Shown piece after piece: positions 1 through 8,039 of a stretch of DNA of 40,340 nucleotides. How positions within the stretch are numbered: position 1 is the stretch's first letter; the number at the start of each line of letters is the position of its first letter. The translations under genes and the position numbers were made by a program. The notes under the pieces were generated by a model, which had not been told where the DNA came from, ran no database searches, and was given only the letters and a program-made list of their open reading frames with translations. Source of the stretch: Leisingera sp. ANG59 (lineage in GTDB: Bacteria; Pseudomonadota; Alphaproteobacteria; Rhodobacterales; Rhodobacteraceae); NCBI RefSeq assembly GCF_013317235.1, contig NZ_WLCM01000015.1, positions 63,633 through 103,972 of the forward strand. The letters are read 5' to 3'.

Positions 1-173
1 AGAACGTGCTGGTGGGCGACGTCGACTTCGCCTCCGCCGCGGAGCGCGCCGGCGCCATCACCCCGGTGCCCGGCGGCGTCGGCCCGATGACCATTGCGTG
101 TTTGCTGGCCAACACGGTGACCGCCTGCTGCCGCGCCCACAACCTGGCTGAGCCCGAAGGCCTCACCGCCTGA
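1..173 (+). CDS. folD: FolD C-terminal fragment (methylenetetrahydrofolate dehydrogenase/cyclohydrolase)
   Basis: This is the 3' end of a gene that begins before the window; the reading frame starts at base 3 and stops with TGA at 171-173. The visible residues include VGDVDF, then [12 protein letters not shown] and LLANT. These are the conserved C-terminal NADP-site and closing-helix motifs of FolD, a cytosolic bifunctional enzyme that interconverts 5,10-methylene- and 10-formyl-tetrahydrofolate. Only about 56 residues are present, so the catalytic lysine region cannot be checked. A strong terminator follows 30 bases after the stop. The family call is secure because the PGGVGPMT motif is diagnostic. 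Confidence 0.93.
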   Translation, partial: NVLVGDVDFASAAERAGAITPVPGGVGPMTIACLLANTVTACCRAHNLAEPEGLTA

Positions 174-203
174 AGCGCACACCGCTGAGCGCTGACTGAA
201 CTG

Positions 204-237
204 CTCCCGCCGGACCCCTCCGGCGGGAGTATTTTTT
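204..237 (+). terminator. Rho-independent terminator after folD
   Basis: An 11-bp perfect stem (204-214 with 219-229, arm CTCCCGCCGGA) closes a CCCC loop and is followed by TATTTTTTT. This is a textbook intrinsic terminator on the plus strand. Its arm begins with CTCCCGCC, which also forms the outer arm of the larger structured elements at 34804 and 37341. Confidence 0.9.
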
Positions 238-258
238 GCAAAGGTGAAAAAGGGGGCG

Positions 259-666
259 TCAGGAAGAGACGGGCACCATTGTGCCTTGCAGGAGGGCGAC
301 CAGCTTTTCGTTTGCGCCTGTAATTGCATGGACCTCTGCCGTGACGATCACTAGGCGGCGGCCCGGTTTGATGACCTTGCCCGTGGCACGCAGATAGTCC
401 CCGGCCCCCGGGGCCAGCAGGTTGATCTTCATCTCCGCCGTCATCACCTCGCTGTCTTCCGGCATCAAGGTAAGCGCCGCATAGCCCGCCGCGGTGTCGC
501 CGATGGCAAAGCTGAGCGCGGCATGGGCCACATCGTGCTGCTGGCGGCTGCCGGGCAGGATCGGGGCGGTGATCACCACTTCGCCCGGCGCAACGCTGGC
601 GACCTCCGCGCCCAGTGTCTGCATCATGCTTTGCTTGGCGAAACTGCTGCGGATGCGGTCGTCCAT
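259..666 (-). CDS. PaaI-family hotdog-fold thioesterase
   Basis: The predicted protein has 135 residues and matches the small single-domain hotdog thioesterase family, which hydrolyses acyl-CoA or aryl-CoA thioesters in the cytosol. The central segment HDVAHAALSFAIGDTAAGYA resembles the family's long helix with an acidic residue facing the thioester. It is followed by the beta strands MTAEMKINLLAP and RLVIVTAEV. I chose the ATG at 664-666 because a GGAAAGAAG ribosome binding site precedes it, and the longer frame to 699 adds a non-conserved extension. It stands alone, convergent with folD. The substrate cannot be inferred from the sequence. Confidence 0.82.
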   Translation of the reverse strand: MDDRIRSSFAKQSMMQTLGAEVASVAPGEVVITAPILPGSRQQHDVAHAALSFAIGDTAAGYAALTLMPEDSEVMTAEMKINLLAPGAGDYLRATGKVIKPGRRLVIVTAEVHAITGANEKLVALLQGTMVPVSS

Positions 667-740
667 CACTTCTTTCCTTCTGCTGGTTGCGCCAAGCATA
701 GAAGAGGCCGGATAGCAAAGGGCCTGTGACGCTGCGCCAC

Positions 741-1391
741 TTAGCGGGGCATTGGCACCGGAAGCGCCTGCGCACCGGTCAGGATCGCCAGCGCGTCCCT
801 TTGCATCAGCGAGGTGAGCGCGGGATCACTGCTGCGCAAACCGCCGGTGTAGGTGCCGAAGGCGGGCAGGATCAGGCGCGACTGGTCGAGCAGGAAGCAG
901 GGGCGGGAGGTGCTGCGCACCCGCGCCTTGGGATGGTAGTGGCCGGAGATCTCTGCTGCTGCCGCAGGATCGGCGATATGGCGGAAGGTAAGGGGGGCAA
1001 GATGCAGCTCGGCCATCTGTTCTCCGCCCAGATCCGCAGGCGCCGGGTCGTGATTGCCGGCGATCCAGATCCAGCGGCGGTTCTGCGTCAGGGCGGCCAG
1101 CTGCGATTTCTCCGCATCCGGCAAAGCCCGCGAGGCGGCGTCATCGTCGAAACTGTCTCCGAGGCAGACCACCGTGTCCGGCTGCAGGATGGCTATCAGC
1201 TCAGCGAGGCGGACAAGCGTGTCCCGCGTCTCATAGGGCGGCAGGGCGCTGCCGCCGCGCCGGATGCGGCGCTCGGATTTGCCCAAATGCAGGTCGGAGA
1301 CGCAGAGCAGCCGCTGCTCTGCCCACCAGAGCGCGCCGGAGCCGAGGGCGGTGAGACGGGCGCCTGCAAGGGGGAAATCATATCCGGTCAT
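741..1391 (-). CDS. pdeM: Ligase-associated DNA damage response endonuclease PdeM
   Basis: This is a 216-residue calcineurin-like metallophosphoesterase. The metal-binding motifs are in order: SDLHLGK (32-38), GDSFDD (78-83), GNHDP (112-116) and GHYHPK (150-155). The length and the ending match PdeM, which is known from gene clusters holding an Lhr-like helicase, an ATP-dependent DNA ligase and an exonuclease, and is thought to act in DNA repair. The Lhr-like helicase lies 37 bases upstream on the same strand, so the two probably form one transcript. The ligase and exonuclease of the usual cluster are not adjacent here. Confidence 0.88.
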   Translation of the reverse strand: MTGYDFPLAGARLTALGSGALWWAEQRLLCVSDLHLGKSERRIRRGGSALPPYETRDTLVRLAELIAILQPDTVVCLGDSFDDDAASRALPDAEKSQLAALTQNRRWIWIAGNHDPAPADLGGEQMAELHLAPLTFRHIADPAAAAEISGHYHPKARVRSTSRPCFLLDQSRLILPAFGTYTGGLRSSDPALTSLMQRDALAILTGAQALPVPMPR

Positions 1392-1428
1392 GGTACGGGT
1401 TTATCTGTCACAGCCGGGCTGGCAAGGG

Positions 1429-3858
1429 TTATTGCGGCAGCTGGTCCAGCCCGGATTGCCGCATCAGCGCCGCGGCCTCCTGCTGCAGCAGTTTCTCCTC
1501 GGCCGCGCCCTTGACCGGGACCTTGCCAACCTCCAGCAGCAAGGGCGCGGCGAGGGGGGAGATGCGCTCCAGCCGCCTGAGCGTGATGCGGCCCCGGGTC
1601 CGCTCCAGCATCTCCTCGATACGGCCGAAATCCACCAGTCCGCGCAGGGCTTCCTCGCGGGTGATGTCCATCAGCAGGTGATCCGGGTCATACTTGCGCA
1701 GCGTGTCATAAAGGATGTCGGAGGAGAATGTCGCCTGCCGCCCGTTCTTGCGCGCGCCGGGGGTGTTGCGCTCAATGAGGCCCGCAATGGTGGCAGCGCC
1801 GCGGAAAGCGCGTTTCATCACCGCATTGCCGGCCAGCCAGCCCTCCAGCCCGTCGCGCAGCGTTTCCGGGTCGAGCAAGGGGGCGGGGTCGGTAACCTCT
1901 TCCAGCCCCCAGATCAGGGTGGCGTAGTCGGTGGCGACAAAACCCAAGGGATCAAGCCCCAACTCCTCCATCCGTTTGGTCAGCAGCAGGCCCAGGGTCT
2001 GCTGGGCGTTGCGGCCGGCAAAGCCGTAGGCGCAGATGTGCTCGCGGCTGTCATGCGGGAAGCTTTCGATCAGCAGCCGCCCGGCGCGGGGCAGTTCGGA
2101 GACCTCGCGCTGCAGTTCCAGCCAGTCCGCGGTGTGGCGGGGCAGGGCGGGCCAGCTGTCCTGTTTGAACATCGCCAGGATGCGGGCGCTGAGCTGGGTG
2201 GAGGTGGCGAATTTACTGCCGGAAAACACCGCGATCTTGGGCTTCTTGCCGGGGTTTCGGGTCACCTCCACGGTCATTTCGCGCAAGCCCTCGTAACGCA
2301 CGGTCTGGCCGCCGATCAGGAAGGTGTCGCCAGTGGTCAGGGTGGCGGCAAAGGCTTCCTCCACCTCACCCAGCGGCTTGCCGCCGCGGCTGCGCATCAG
2401 GCGGACCTTGATCAGGTCGGCGTCCTGAATAGTGCCCAGGTTCATGCGGATGCGCTGCGCAGCACGCGGGTCGCGCAGCTGCCATTTGCCGTCCGGGCGC
2501 TGCAGCAGGCGCTGCCACTGGTCGTAGGCTTTCAGCGCGTAGCCGCCGGTGGCGCAGAAGGTTAGGCAGGCATCGAATTCCGGGCGCGTCAGGCCGGCAT
2601 AGGCACCGGCTTGGGTCATCTCGGCATAGAGTTCGCCCGCGTCAAACGGGCCTGCGCAGGCGGCGATCAGGATGTGCTGGCACAGCACGTCGCGGGGGCC
2701 GGGCCCGCGCGGCGCGCCGTCCAGATCGTTTTCGCGCACGGCCTCGAGCGCGGCGCGGCATTCGACCACCTCAAACCGGTTTGCAGGCACCAAGAGCGCC
2801 TTGGACGGCGCATTGTAGCGGTGGTTGGCGCGGCCGATGCGCTGCACCAGGCGTTTGACGTTCTTCGGCGCGCCGATCTGGATCACCAGGTCCACGTCGC
2901 CCCAGTCGATGCCAAGGTCCAGCGAGCCGGTGCAGACGATGGCGCGCAGCTCTCCCCGGACCATCGCCGCCTCCACCCGTTCGCGCTGGACCCGGTCGAG
3001 CGAACCGTGGTGGATGCCGATCGGCAGGGCGTCTTCGTTGGCGAGCCAGAGGTTGTGAAAGAAGATTTCCGCCTGGGCGCGGGTGTTGTGGAAGATCAGC
3101 GTGGTCCTATGCGCCTTGATCTGTTCCATCACCGCCGGGATTGCATAAGCCGCGCCGCCGCCGGCCCAGGGCGGGGCCGCTTCGGTTTCCAGCATCCGGA
3201 TGTCCGGCGCCGGACCGGGGTCGGCCAGTACGATATCGCAGGGGTCCGGGTGGCGGGCGAGATAGCCGGCGATGGCCTGCGGGTCATCCACCGTGGCCGA
3301 CAGGCCCACCCGGCGCAGGTCCGGGCACAGCGTCTGCAGCCGCGCCAGCGCCAGCATCAGCTGGTCGCCGCGCTTGCTTTCGGCCAGCGCGTGGATTTCA
3401 TCCACCACCACCCGCCTGAGGCCCTTGAAGGTCCGCGCAGCGTCCTCGTAGGAGGTGAGCAGCGCCAGGCTCTCGGGCGTGGTCAGCAGGATATGCGGCG
3501 GGTCGGCGCGCTGGCGCTTCTTGCGCGAAGCAGGCGTGTCGCCGGTGCGGTCATCAATGCGGATGGGCAGGCCGATTTCCTCAACCGGCGCGCGCAGGTT
3601 GCGCTTGATATCCGCGGCCAATGCCTTCAGCGGCGAGATATACAGCGTGTGCAGCCCGTCGTGGGTTCCATCGGCCAGTTCCGCCAGTGTCGGCAGGAAA
3701 CCTGCCATGGTCTTGCCGCCGCCGGTCGGGGCGATCAGCAGGGTGCAGGGCGCCCCGGCCCGCTCCAGCATGGCGTGCTGATGCGGGTGGATGGTCCAGC
3801 CGCGGGCGGCGAACCAGTTCTCAATCGCTTCAGGCAGGGCAGGGGCGGTGTCACTCAT
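1429..3858 (-). CDS. Ligase-associated DNA damage response DEXH-box helicase (Lhr-like)
   Basis: An 809-residue superfamily 2 helicase. Motif I is APTGGGKT (43-50), motif II is DEIH (153-156) and motif III is SAT (187-189). The second RecA domain carries the helicase end motif QRIGRANHR. The length and the C-terminal winged-helix and Lhr-core region fit the bacterial Lhr-like group that accompanies PdeM and LigD-type ligases. The protein should unwind DNA or RNA-DNA hybrids using ATP. It starts just after the HxlR gene and leads into pdeM, consistent with a two-gene repair operon. No key motif is missing. Confidence 0.9.
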   Translation of the reverse strand: MSDTAPALPEAIENWFAARGWTIHPHQHAMLERAGAPCTLLIAPTGGGKTMAGFLPTLAELADGTHDGLHTLYISPLKALAADIKRNLRAPVEEIGLPIRIDDRTGDTPASRKKRQRADPPHILLTTPESLALLTSYEDAARTFKGLRRVVVDEIHALAESKRGDQLMLALARLQTLCPDLRRVGLSATVDDPQAIAGYLARHPDPCDIVLADPGPAPDIRMLETEAAPPWAGGGAAYAIPAVMEQIKAHRTTLIFHNTRAQAEIFFHNLWLANEDALPIGIHHGSLDRVQRERVEAAMVRGELRAIVCTGSLDLGIDWGDVDLVIQIGAPKNVKRLVQRIGRANHRYNAPSKALLVPANRFEVVECRAALEAVRENDLDGAPRGPGPRDVLCQHILIAACAGPFDAGELYAEMTQAGAYAGLTRPEFDACLTFCATGGYALKAYDQWQRLLQRPDGKWQLRDPRAAQRIRMNLGTIQDADLIKVRLMRSRGGKPLGEVEEAFAATLTTGDTFLIGGQTVRYEGLREMTVEVTRNPGKKPKIAVFSGSKFATSTQLSARILAMFKQDSWPALPRHTADWLELQREVSELPRAGRLLIESFPHDSREHICAYGFAGRNAQQTLGLLLTKRMEELGLDPLGFVATDYATLIWGLEEVTDPAPLLDPETLRDGLEGWLAGNAVMKRAFRGAATIAGLIERNTPGARKNGRQATFSSDILYDTLRKYDPDHLLMDITREEALRGLVDFGRIEEMLERTRGRITLRRLERISPLAAPLLLEVGKVPVKGAAEEKLLQQEAAALMRQSGLDQLPQ

Positions 3859-3896
3859 CCTGCGGAATCTGGGAGGCTTTGCCGGTCATTGCAATG

Positions 3897-4265
3897 TCAT
3901 TTGCTGTCATAGGCGGTACGGGAATCCAGAACCTGCTGATGCCGCCCGGCGGCCCAGATGGTCAGGGATTTCATGTGCTCCAGCAATTCCCGCCCCAGGG
4001 GCGTCAGCGCATAGGAGACCGCCACCGGCGGGCCGGGATCGACGCTGCGGGTGATATAGCCGTCACGCTCCAGCTTTCGCAGGTTCTCGGTCAGCACCCG
4101 CTGGGTCACATCGCCGATGGTGCGCCGCAGCGCCCCGAACCGCAGCGCGCCGTCCTCCAGCACCAGCACGATCAGCATCTGCCACTTGCCTGTCACCTGC
4201 GACAGAACCTGCCGGATCGGGCAGTCCTCAGCTTGTTCCTTTGTCTTGGCGGTTACTGGAAGCAT
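3897..4265 (-). CDS. HxlR-family transcriptional regulator
   Basis: The 122-residue protein has the HxlR winged-helix layout: an N-terminal cysteine (CPIRQVL), then GKWQMLIVLVL, the recognition region GALRRTIGDVTQRVLTENLRKLERDGYI, and the wing VSYALTPLGREL. I start it at the ATG at 4263-4265, which has a GGAACCAGGT leader; the longer open frame to 4403 runs into the divergent gene. HxlR proteins bind as dimers, and some sense reactive electrophiles or oxidants through the conserved cysteine. It is divergent from the SnoaL-like gene and is the obvious candidate regulator of it. Confidence 0.87.
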   Translation of the reverse strand: MLPVTAKTKEQAEDCPIRQVLSQVTGKWQMLIVLVLEDGALRFGALRRTIGDVTQRVLTENLRKLERDGYITRSVDPGPPVAVSYALTPLGRELLEHMKSLTIWAAGRHQQVLDSRTAYDSK

Positions 4266-4356
4266 ACCTGGTTCCTGAATAGTGCGTAATTGATATCTGG
4301 TGCAGAAAGAATACCACATTGGGGTGTCACGACAATGCGATTCGAAAGGACATCCG
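4266..4356. promoter_or_regulatory. Divergent promoter region between HxlR regulator and SnoaL-like gene
   Basis: This 91-base gap must contain promoters for both directions. Toward the plus-strand gene, TTGATA (4290-4295) and TACCAC (4312-4317) with a 16-base spacer could be a weak -35/-10 pair. A short dyad, TGGT-N11-ACCA (4298-4316), overlaps it and could be a regulator site. Both are weak matches seen by eye. An AAAGGA ribosome binding site precedes the ATG at 4357. Confidence 0.35.
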
Positions 4357-5127
4357 ATGAGTGCGAAAGAAATCGTACTGAACGCCGTAGCGGCGATCTT
4401 CACCTCGTTCGACCCGGAGGCGGCAGAGCAGCTGCTGGCGCCGGGCTATATCCAGCACAACCCGATGGTGCCGACCGGGGCTGCGCCTATTATCGGCTTC
4501 ATTCCGGCGCTGAAGGAAAGCGGTGTCACGATGGAGGTCCACCGGGTGATTGCCGAGGGCGACATGGTGGTGCTGCACAGCACCTATGATAACGCGCAGG
4601 CCTTCGGCGCGGAAACGCTGGTGGCCTTTGACGTGTTCCGGGTTGAGGACGGCAAGGTGGCTGAGCACTGGGACAACCTGCAGCCGCCCGCCGCGCCGAA
4701 CGCCTCAGGCCGTACATTGACCGACGGCCCGACGGAGGTCACGGATCTGGACAAGACCGCGGAGAACAAGGCGCTGGTGCAGGGTTTTGTGACTGACGTG
4801 CTGCACGGCAAGGCGCCGGAGAAGATCACCAGCTACGTCTCGACAGAGACTTACCTGCAGCACAACCCGAATATCGGCGACGGGCTGGAGGCCCTTGGCG
4901 GGATGATCCAGCATCTGGCGGAAACCGGCCAGGCGCTAGCCTATACCAGCACCCCGATTGTGGTGGCTGAGGGGAACTTTGTCTTTGCCGCCTCAGAGGG
5001 CAGCCTGGGCGAAACCCCGATGGCGTTCTTCGACCTGTTCCGGGTCGAGGACGGCAGGATCGTTGAGCACTGGGACACTGTCAGCCCGATCCCGGCAGAG
5101 ATGGCGCACGATAACGGCAAGTTCTGA
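4357..5127 (+). CDS. Tandem SnoaL-like (NTF2 fold) protein
   Basis: The 256-residue protein contains two copies of a SnoaL/NTF2-like domain. The first has YIQHNPMV and FRVEDGKVAEHWDNLQP; the second has YLQHNPNIGDG and FRVEDGRIVEHWDTVSP. The repeat spacing is roughly 125 residues. Such domains form cone-shaped barrels that act as cyclases, isomerases or small-molecule binders; the QHNP and VEHWD motifs are typical of the ester cyclase/SnoaL group. The ATG at 4357 is chosen for its AAAGGA leader. It is divergent from an HxlR regulator, so its product may respond to a small toxic compound. The reaction is unknown. Confidence 0.82.
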   Translation: MSAKEIVLNAVAAIFTSFDPEAAEQLLAPGYIQHNPMVPTGAAPIIGFIPALKESGVTMEVHRVIAEGDMVVLHSTYDNAQAFGAETLVAFDVFRVEDGKVAEHWDNLQPPAAPNASGRTLTDGPTEVTDLDKTAENKALVQGFVTDVLHGKAPEKITSYVSTETYLQHNPNIGDGLEALGGMIQHLAETGQALAYTSTPIVVAEGNFVFAASEGSLGETPMAFFDLFRVEDGRIVEHWDTVSPIPAEMAHDNGKF

Positions 5128-5143
5128 CTGCTGTCAGCGGGAA

Positions 5144-5170
5144 GGGCGGGGATGACCCCGCCCTTTTTCT
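5144..5170 (+). terminator. Terminator after the SnoaL-like gene
   Basis: An 8-bp perfect GC stem (GGGCGGGG, 5144-5151, with 5156-5163) closes an ATGA loop and runs into TTTTTCT. It lies between convergent genes. The U-tract is on the plus-strand side, so it mainly serves the SnoaL-like gene, but the stem could also slow transcription from the tad locus. Confidence 0.88.
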
Positions 5171-5172
5171 CA

Positions 5173-6480
5173 TCACTTAACGATGTGCTCGTCCTTGACG
5201 AACATGTTCGCCCAGGCGCGGTCGATCAGCTCCGGCGACATCTGGTAGGGGATGCCTTCGAACTCGCAGATGGAGATCATCTGGTCGATCAGGAACACCG
5301 GCTGGTAGTTGGCGTAGATGTTGCTGATCGTCGGGTATTTCTTCTTCAGCAGATGCACCAGCGCGGCTTCGTCCAGCGGCATGCCCTTCTTGCGGGCCAC
5401 CATGGCAAAGATCTTGAGGAAGTTCTCCTGGTTCGGCCCGTCGATCTTGATCTTGAAGAAGATCCGGCGCAGCGCCGCCTGGTCGAAAATCTCGTTCGGG
5501 TGGAAGTTGGTGGAGAAGATCACCAGCGTATCGAAAGGCACCTCGAATTTCTCGCCCGATTGCAGCGCCAGGATGTCCTTGCTTTCTTCCAGCGGCACAA
5601 TCCAGCGGTTGACCAGCGACTGCGGCGGCTCCGCCTGGCGGCCAAGGTCGTCGACGATGAAGATGCCGCCGGTGGACTTCAGCTGCAGCGGCGCCTGATA
5701 GGTGCGCGCGGTCGGGTTGTAGACCAGGTCCAGCATGTCCAGCGACAGCTCGCCGCCGGTGATCACGGTGGGGCGCTCGCACATCACGTAACGCTCGTCA
5801 AAACGGCGGCGGCGGCGCAGAGCGTTGGGGTCTTCCGGCTCCTGCTCGACCGCGGTGTGCACGATCGGGTCATAGACGGTGATCACCTGGCCCGCGTATT
5901 CGATGGCGCGCGGCACATAGACATGATCCCCCAGTGCATCGCGGATGCCGTTGGAGATCGAGGACTTGCCGTTGCCCGGCGGGCCGTACATCAGGATCGA
6001 GCGGCCGGCGCTGACGGCGGGGCCAAGGTGGTCCAGCAGGCTGTCGGGCAGCACCAGATGGCCCATCGCATTGGTCAGCTGGTCGCGGGTCACCTGGATG
6101 TTGCGGATCGACTGGCGCTTCACCTGCTCGCGGTAGACCGCCAGCGGCACCGGCATGGCGCCGAAATATTCGGACTGGCTCAGCGCATCCAGCGCCCGCG
6201 CCTTGCCCGCGTCGGTCAGCTGATACCCCATTTCATTGCCGCTGTTGGCGTTCAGCGTGCCGGTCGCCTCCAGCAGCCGCTGCTCGCGCGCCATGTCCAC
6301 CAGCTCCTGGGTGACAGAGGTCGGCAGGCAGATTGCCTCGGCGATCTCGGTCACGTTTTCGGCGTTCTTGCGGAAGATGGTCTTGAGCAGGATGTCCCGC
6401 ATCATCACCACCGGCAGCTGCATCTGTTCCAGCCCCTTGGGGGCGGGGGGGGCCACAACGGCGAGGTTTTGCATGTTCAT
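5173..6480 (-). CDS. AAA+ ATPase with N-terminal winged helix, end of the tad locus
   Basis: A 435-residue protein. Residues about 22-100 look like a winged-helix region, with ILLKTIFRKNAENVTEIAEAI followed by MGYQLTDAGKARALD. The AAA+ domain has Walker A GPPGNGKS (166-173), Walker B IFIVDDLG (273-280), sensor 1 FSTNF (322-326) and an arginine pair at 338-339. An Arg-rich stretch (222-226) lies between. There is no membrane segment. It is the last gene of the minus-strand tad block, 179 bases after the prepilin peptidase. The combination suggests a MoxR/RavA-like remodelling ATPase or a regulator of pilus genes, but I do not recognise a characterised homologue. The domain calls are firm; the role is inference. 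Confidence 0.8.
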   Translation of the reverse strand: MNMQNLAVVAPPAPKGLEQMQLPVVMMRDILLKTIFRKNAENVTEIAEAICLPTSVTQELVDMAREQRLLEATGTLNANSGNEMGYQLTDAGKARALDALSQSEYFGAMPVPLAVYREQVKRQSIRNIQVTRDQLTNAMGHLVLPDSLLDHLGPAVSAGRSILMYGPPGNGKSSISNGIRDALGDHVYVPRAIEYAGQVITVYDPIVHTAVEQEPEDPNALRRRRRFDERYVMCERPTVITGGELSLDMLDLVYNPTARTYQAPLQLKSTGGIFIVDDLGRQAEPPQSLVNRWIVPLEESKDILALQSGEKFEVPFDTLVIFSTNFHPNEIFDQAALRRIFFKIKIDGPNQENFLKIFAMVARKKGMPLDEAALVHLLKKKYPTISNIYANYQPVFLIDQMISICEFEGIPYQMSPELIDRAWANMFVKDEHIVK

Positions 6481-6659
6481 GGCGGTGCCTGTCCCTGAAA
6501 TCCATATCCGGCCCCGGTGGACGGGGCGCTCCTGGAAACAGACTATTCAGGACTGTGGCAACAGCGGGGCAGAGCTGCAGCATTTCCGCGAAACGGCCGT
6601 GAAAACCGCCAAAGTTCCCGTCACTGACGGGCACAGCTGGCGCGCGGCACCGGCCAGCA

Positions 6660-7157
6660 TCAGCTGCCGAACTGTGCGGCCAGACCCAGGTAAATGGCGA
6701 GGGTCGCGCCCAGGCAGAGGCCCATCGGGAAGCTCTTGCCGGTGTCCCAGCTTTGCCATTGCGGCGCCAGCTGCCGCAGGCGGGTGTGTTTGGCAATCCG
6801 GTGCGCCGTGAAGCCGGCCAGCAGGGTGGCGGCGAAAACCACCATCAGGAACCGCAAATCGCCAAGCGCGATGAACGGCGCCGCGGCGCCTGCAAACTTT
6901 GCGTCGCCCGCGCCGACGGCGCCGGCGGCATAGAACAGGAACCCCAGGCCGACGCCGATGGGCAGGTGCAACAGCTGCCAGCCGTAGTCCGCCCAGCTGG
7001 GCATCACCAGCGCCCCGATCACGACATAGATCACCGCCAGCAGGTCAACGGCCCAGTTGGGAATGCGCATGCCGCGCAGGTCGGTCAGCGCCACCGTGTA
7101 GCACAGCGGCAGCACGAAGGGCAGGAACCACAGGGCGGCATGGGCCGGGAACTGCAT
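6660..7157 (-). CDS. cpaA: Prepilin peptidase CpaA/TadV (A24 family)
   Basis: A 165-residue integral membrane protein, the short form typical of Tad loci, lacking the N-methyltransferase domain of PilD. The two catalytic aspartates are visible: D26 in TDLRGMRIPN and D85 in GAGDAKF. It should cleave the leader of the Flp pilins after the conserved glycine on the cytoplasmic face of the inner membrane. It begins 3 bases after the upstream TPR gene stops, so it is translated as part of that operon. Identification is strong because both GxGD and the N-terminal Asp motif are intact. Confidence 0.93.
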   Translation of the reverse strand: MQFPAHAALWFLPFVLPLCYTVALTDLRGMRIPNWAVDLLAVIYVVIGALVMPSWADYGWQLLHLPIGVGLGFLFYAAGAVGAGDAKFAGAAAPFIALGDLRFLMVVFAATLLAGFTAHRIAKHTRLRQLAPQWQSWDTGKSFPMGLCLGATLAIYLGLAAQFGS

Positions 7158-7160
7158 GGA

Positions 7161-8009
7161 TCAGCCGTTTTCCAGCGCCGCCAGGGAGCGCGCGGCTTCT
7201 TCAAAGTGCTGCGGGTGGGTGGCAATCGCTTCGCGCAGCAGGTTTTCACCAACCTTGACGTCGCCCTGCTTGATCGCCGACAGGGCCAGCGTGTGCAGCA
7301 GCAGGGCGCGTTCGGTCTGCTCCAGCGGGATCACCGGAAGGGTGTAGTTACGCTGTGCGCCGCGGGCCAGCACCAGGTTGTTCTTGGCGGTGAACAGGCT
7401 CTGGTCCTGGCGGATTGCGTCGCCGAACAGGCGTTCTGCGCCGGTGAAATCGCCGCGGGTCAGTTTGGAATAGCCCCAGTTGTTCATTATCTTGGCAGGC
7501 TTGGTGGTCAGCCCCACCGCGATTTCATAGAAGCTGTCGGCGCGCTTCCAGTCCTTGTTCGCGTCGGCGACAACGGCCTCCAGCCGGTAGCGCTCATAGG
7601 TCTCATAGGTCGGCGGCACCTTGTCCAGTTCCGCCTTGGCTTCATCCCATCCGCCGCTGCGCACCAGGGCGCCGGCCAGGTGGACGCGGTCCTCGCTGGT
7701 GGCGCCTTTCATCGAAACAACCTTCTTCCAGGCCGCGGTGGCTTCGGTGGTGCGCTTGGCGCGGGACAGCGAATGCGCCAGCCCGCGGTGCAGTTCAATC
7801 CGGTCCGGGCTGTTCTTGATGGTGCGCTGGAAATGGGCCACCGCCTCATTCGGATCGGCTACGTTCAGCATCACATCGTTGAGGTTGCTTTCGTCGATGA
7901 CGTTCACTTCCTGCAAGGCACGTTCGACGGATTCATCGGCCTTCTCTGCGCAGGCCGACAGGACCAGCGCCCCTGCTAGAGAAGCGGATAGAAAAATCTG
8001 CTGGCGCAT
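7161..8009 (-). CDS. TPR lipoprotein, second TadD-like protein
   Basis: A 282-residue protein. The N-terminus is a lipoprotein signal with lipobox LSAC and acylated Cys20. The rest reads as helical TPR-like repeats, for example PDRIELHRGLAHSLSRAKRTTEATAAWKK and AKIMNNWGYSKLTRGDFTGAERLF written in two segments at about residues 73-100 and 161-185. TadD in other Tad systems is a TPR lipoprotein thought to help secretin assembly or stability. Two such genes lie in tandem here; this one is the longer and more distal. It lies 30 bases after its paralogue. Confidence 0.85.
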   Translation of the reverse strand: MRQQIFLSASLAGALVLSACAEKADESVERALQEVNVIDESNLNDVMLNVADPNEAVAHFQRTIKNSPDRIELHRGLAHSLSRAKRTTEATAAWKKVVSMKGATSEDRVHLAGALVRSGGWDEAKAELDKVPPTYETYERYRLEAVVADANKDWKRADSFYEIAVGLTTKPAKIMNNWGYSKLTRGDFTGAERLFGDAIRQDQSLFTAKNNLVLARGAQRNYTLPVIPLEQTERALLLHTLALSAIKQGDVKVGENLLREAIATHPQHFEEAARSLAALENG

Positions 8010-8039
8010 TGGTGCGTCCTTTTTGCTGCTCTGCCTCTG

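Noticed and set aside
1264-2565. 433-codon plus-strand open frame across the helicase gene
   Set aside because: It is antisense to the Lhr-like helicase, has no recognisable domain and has the Gln/Arg/Gly-rich composition typical of shadow frames in GC-rich DNA.
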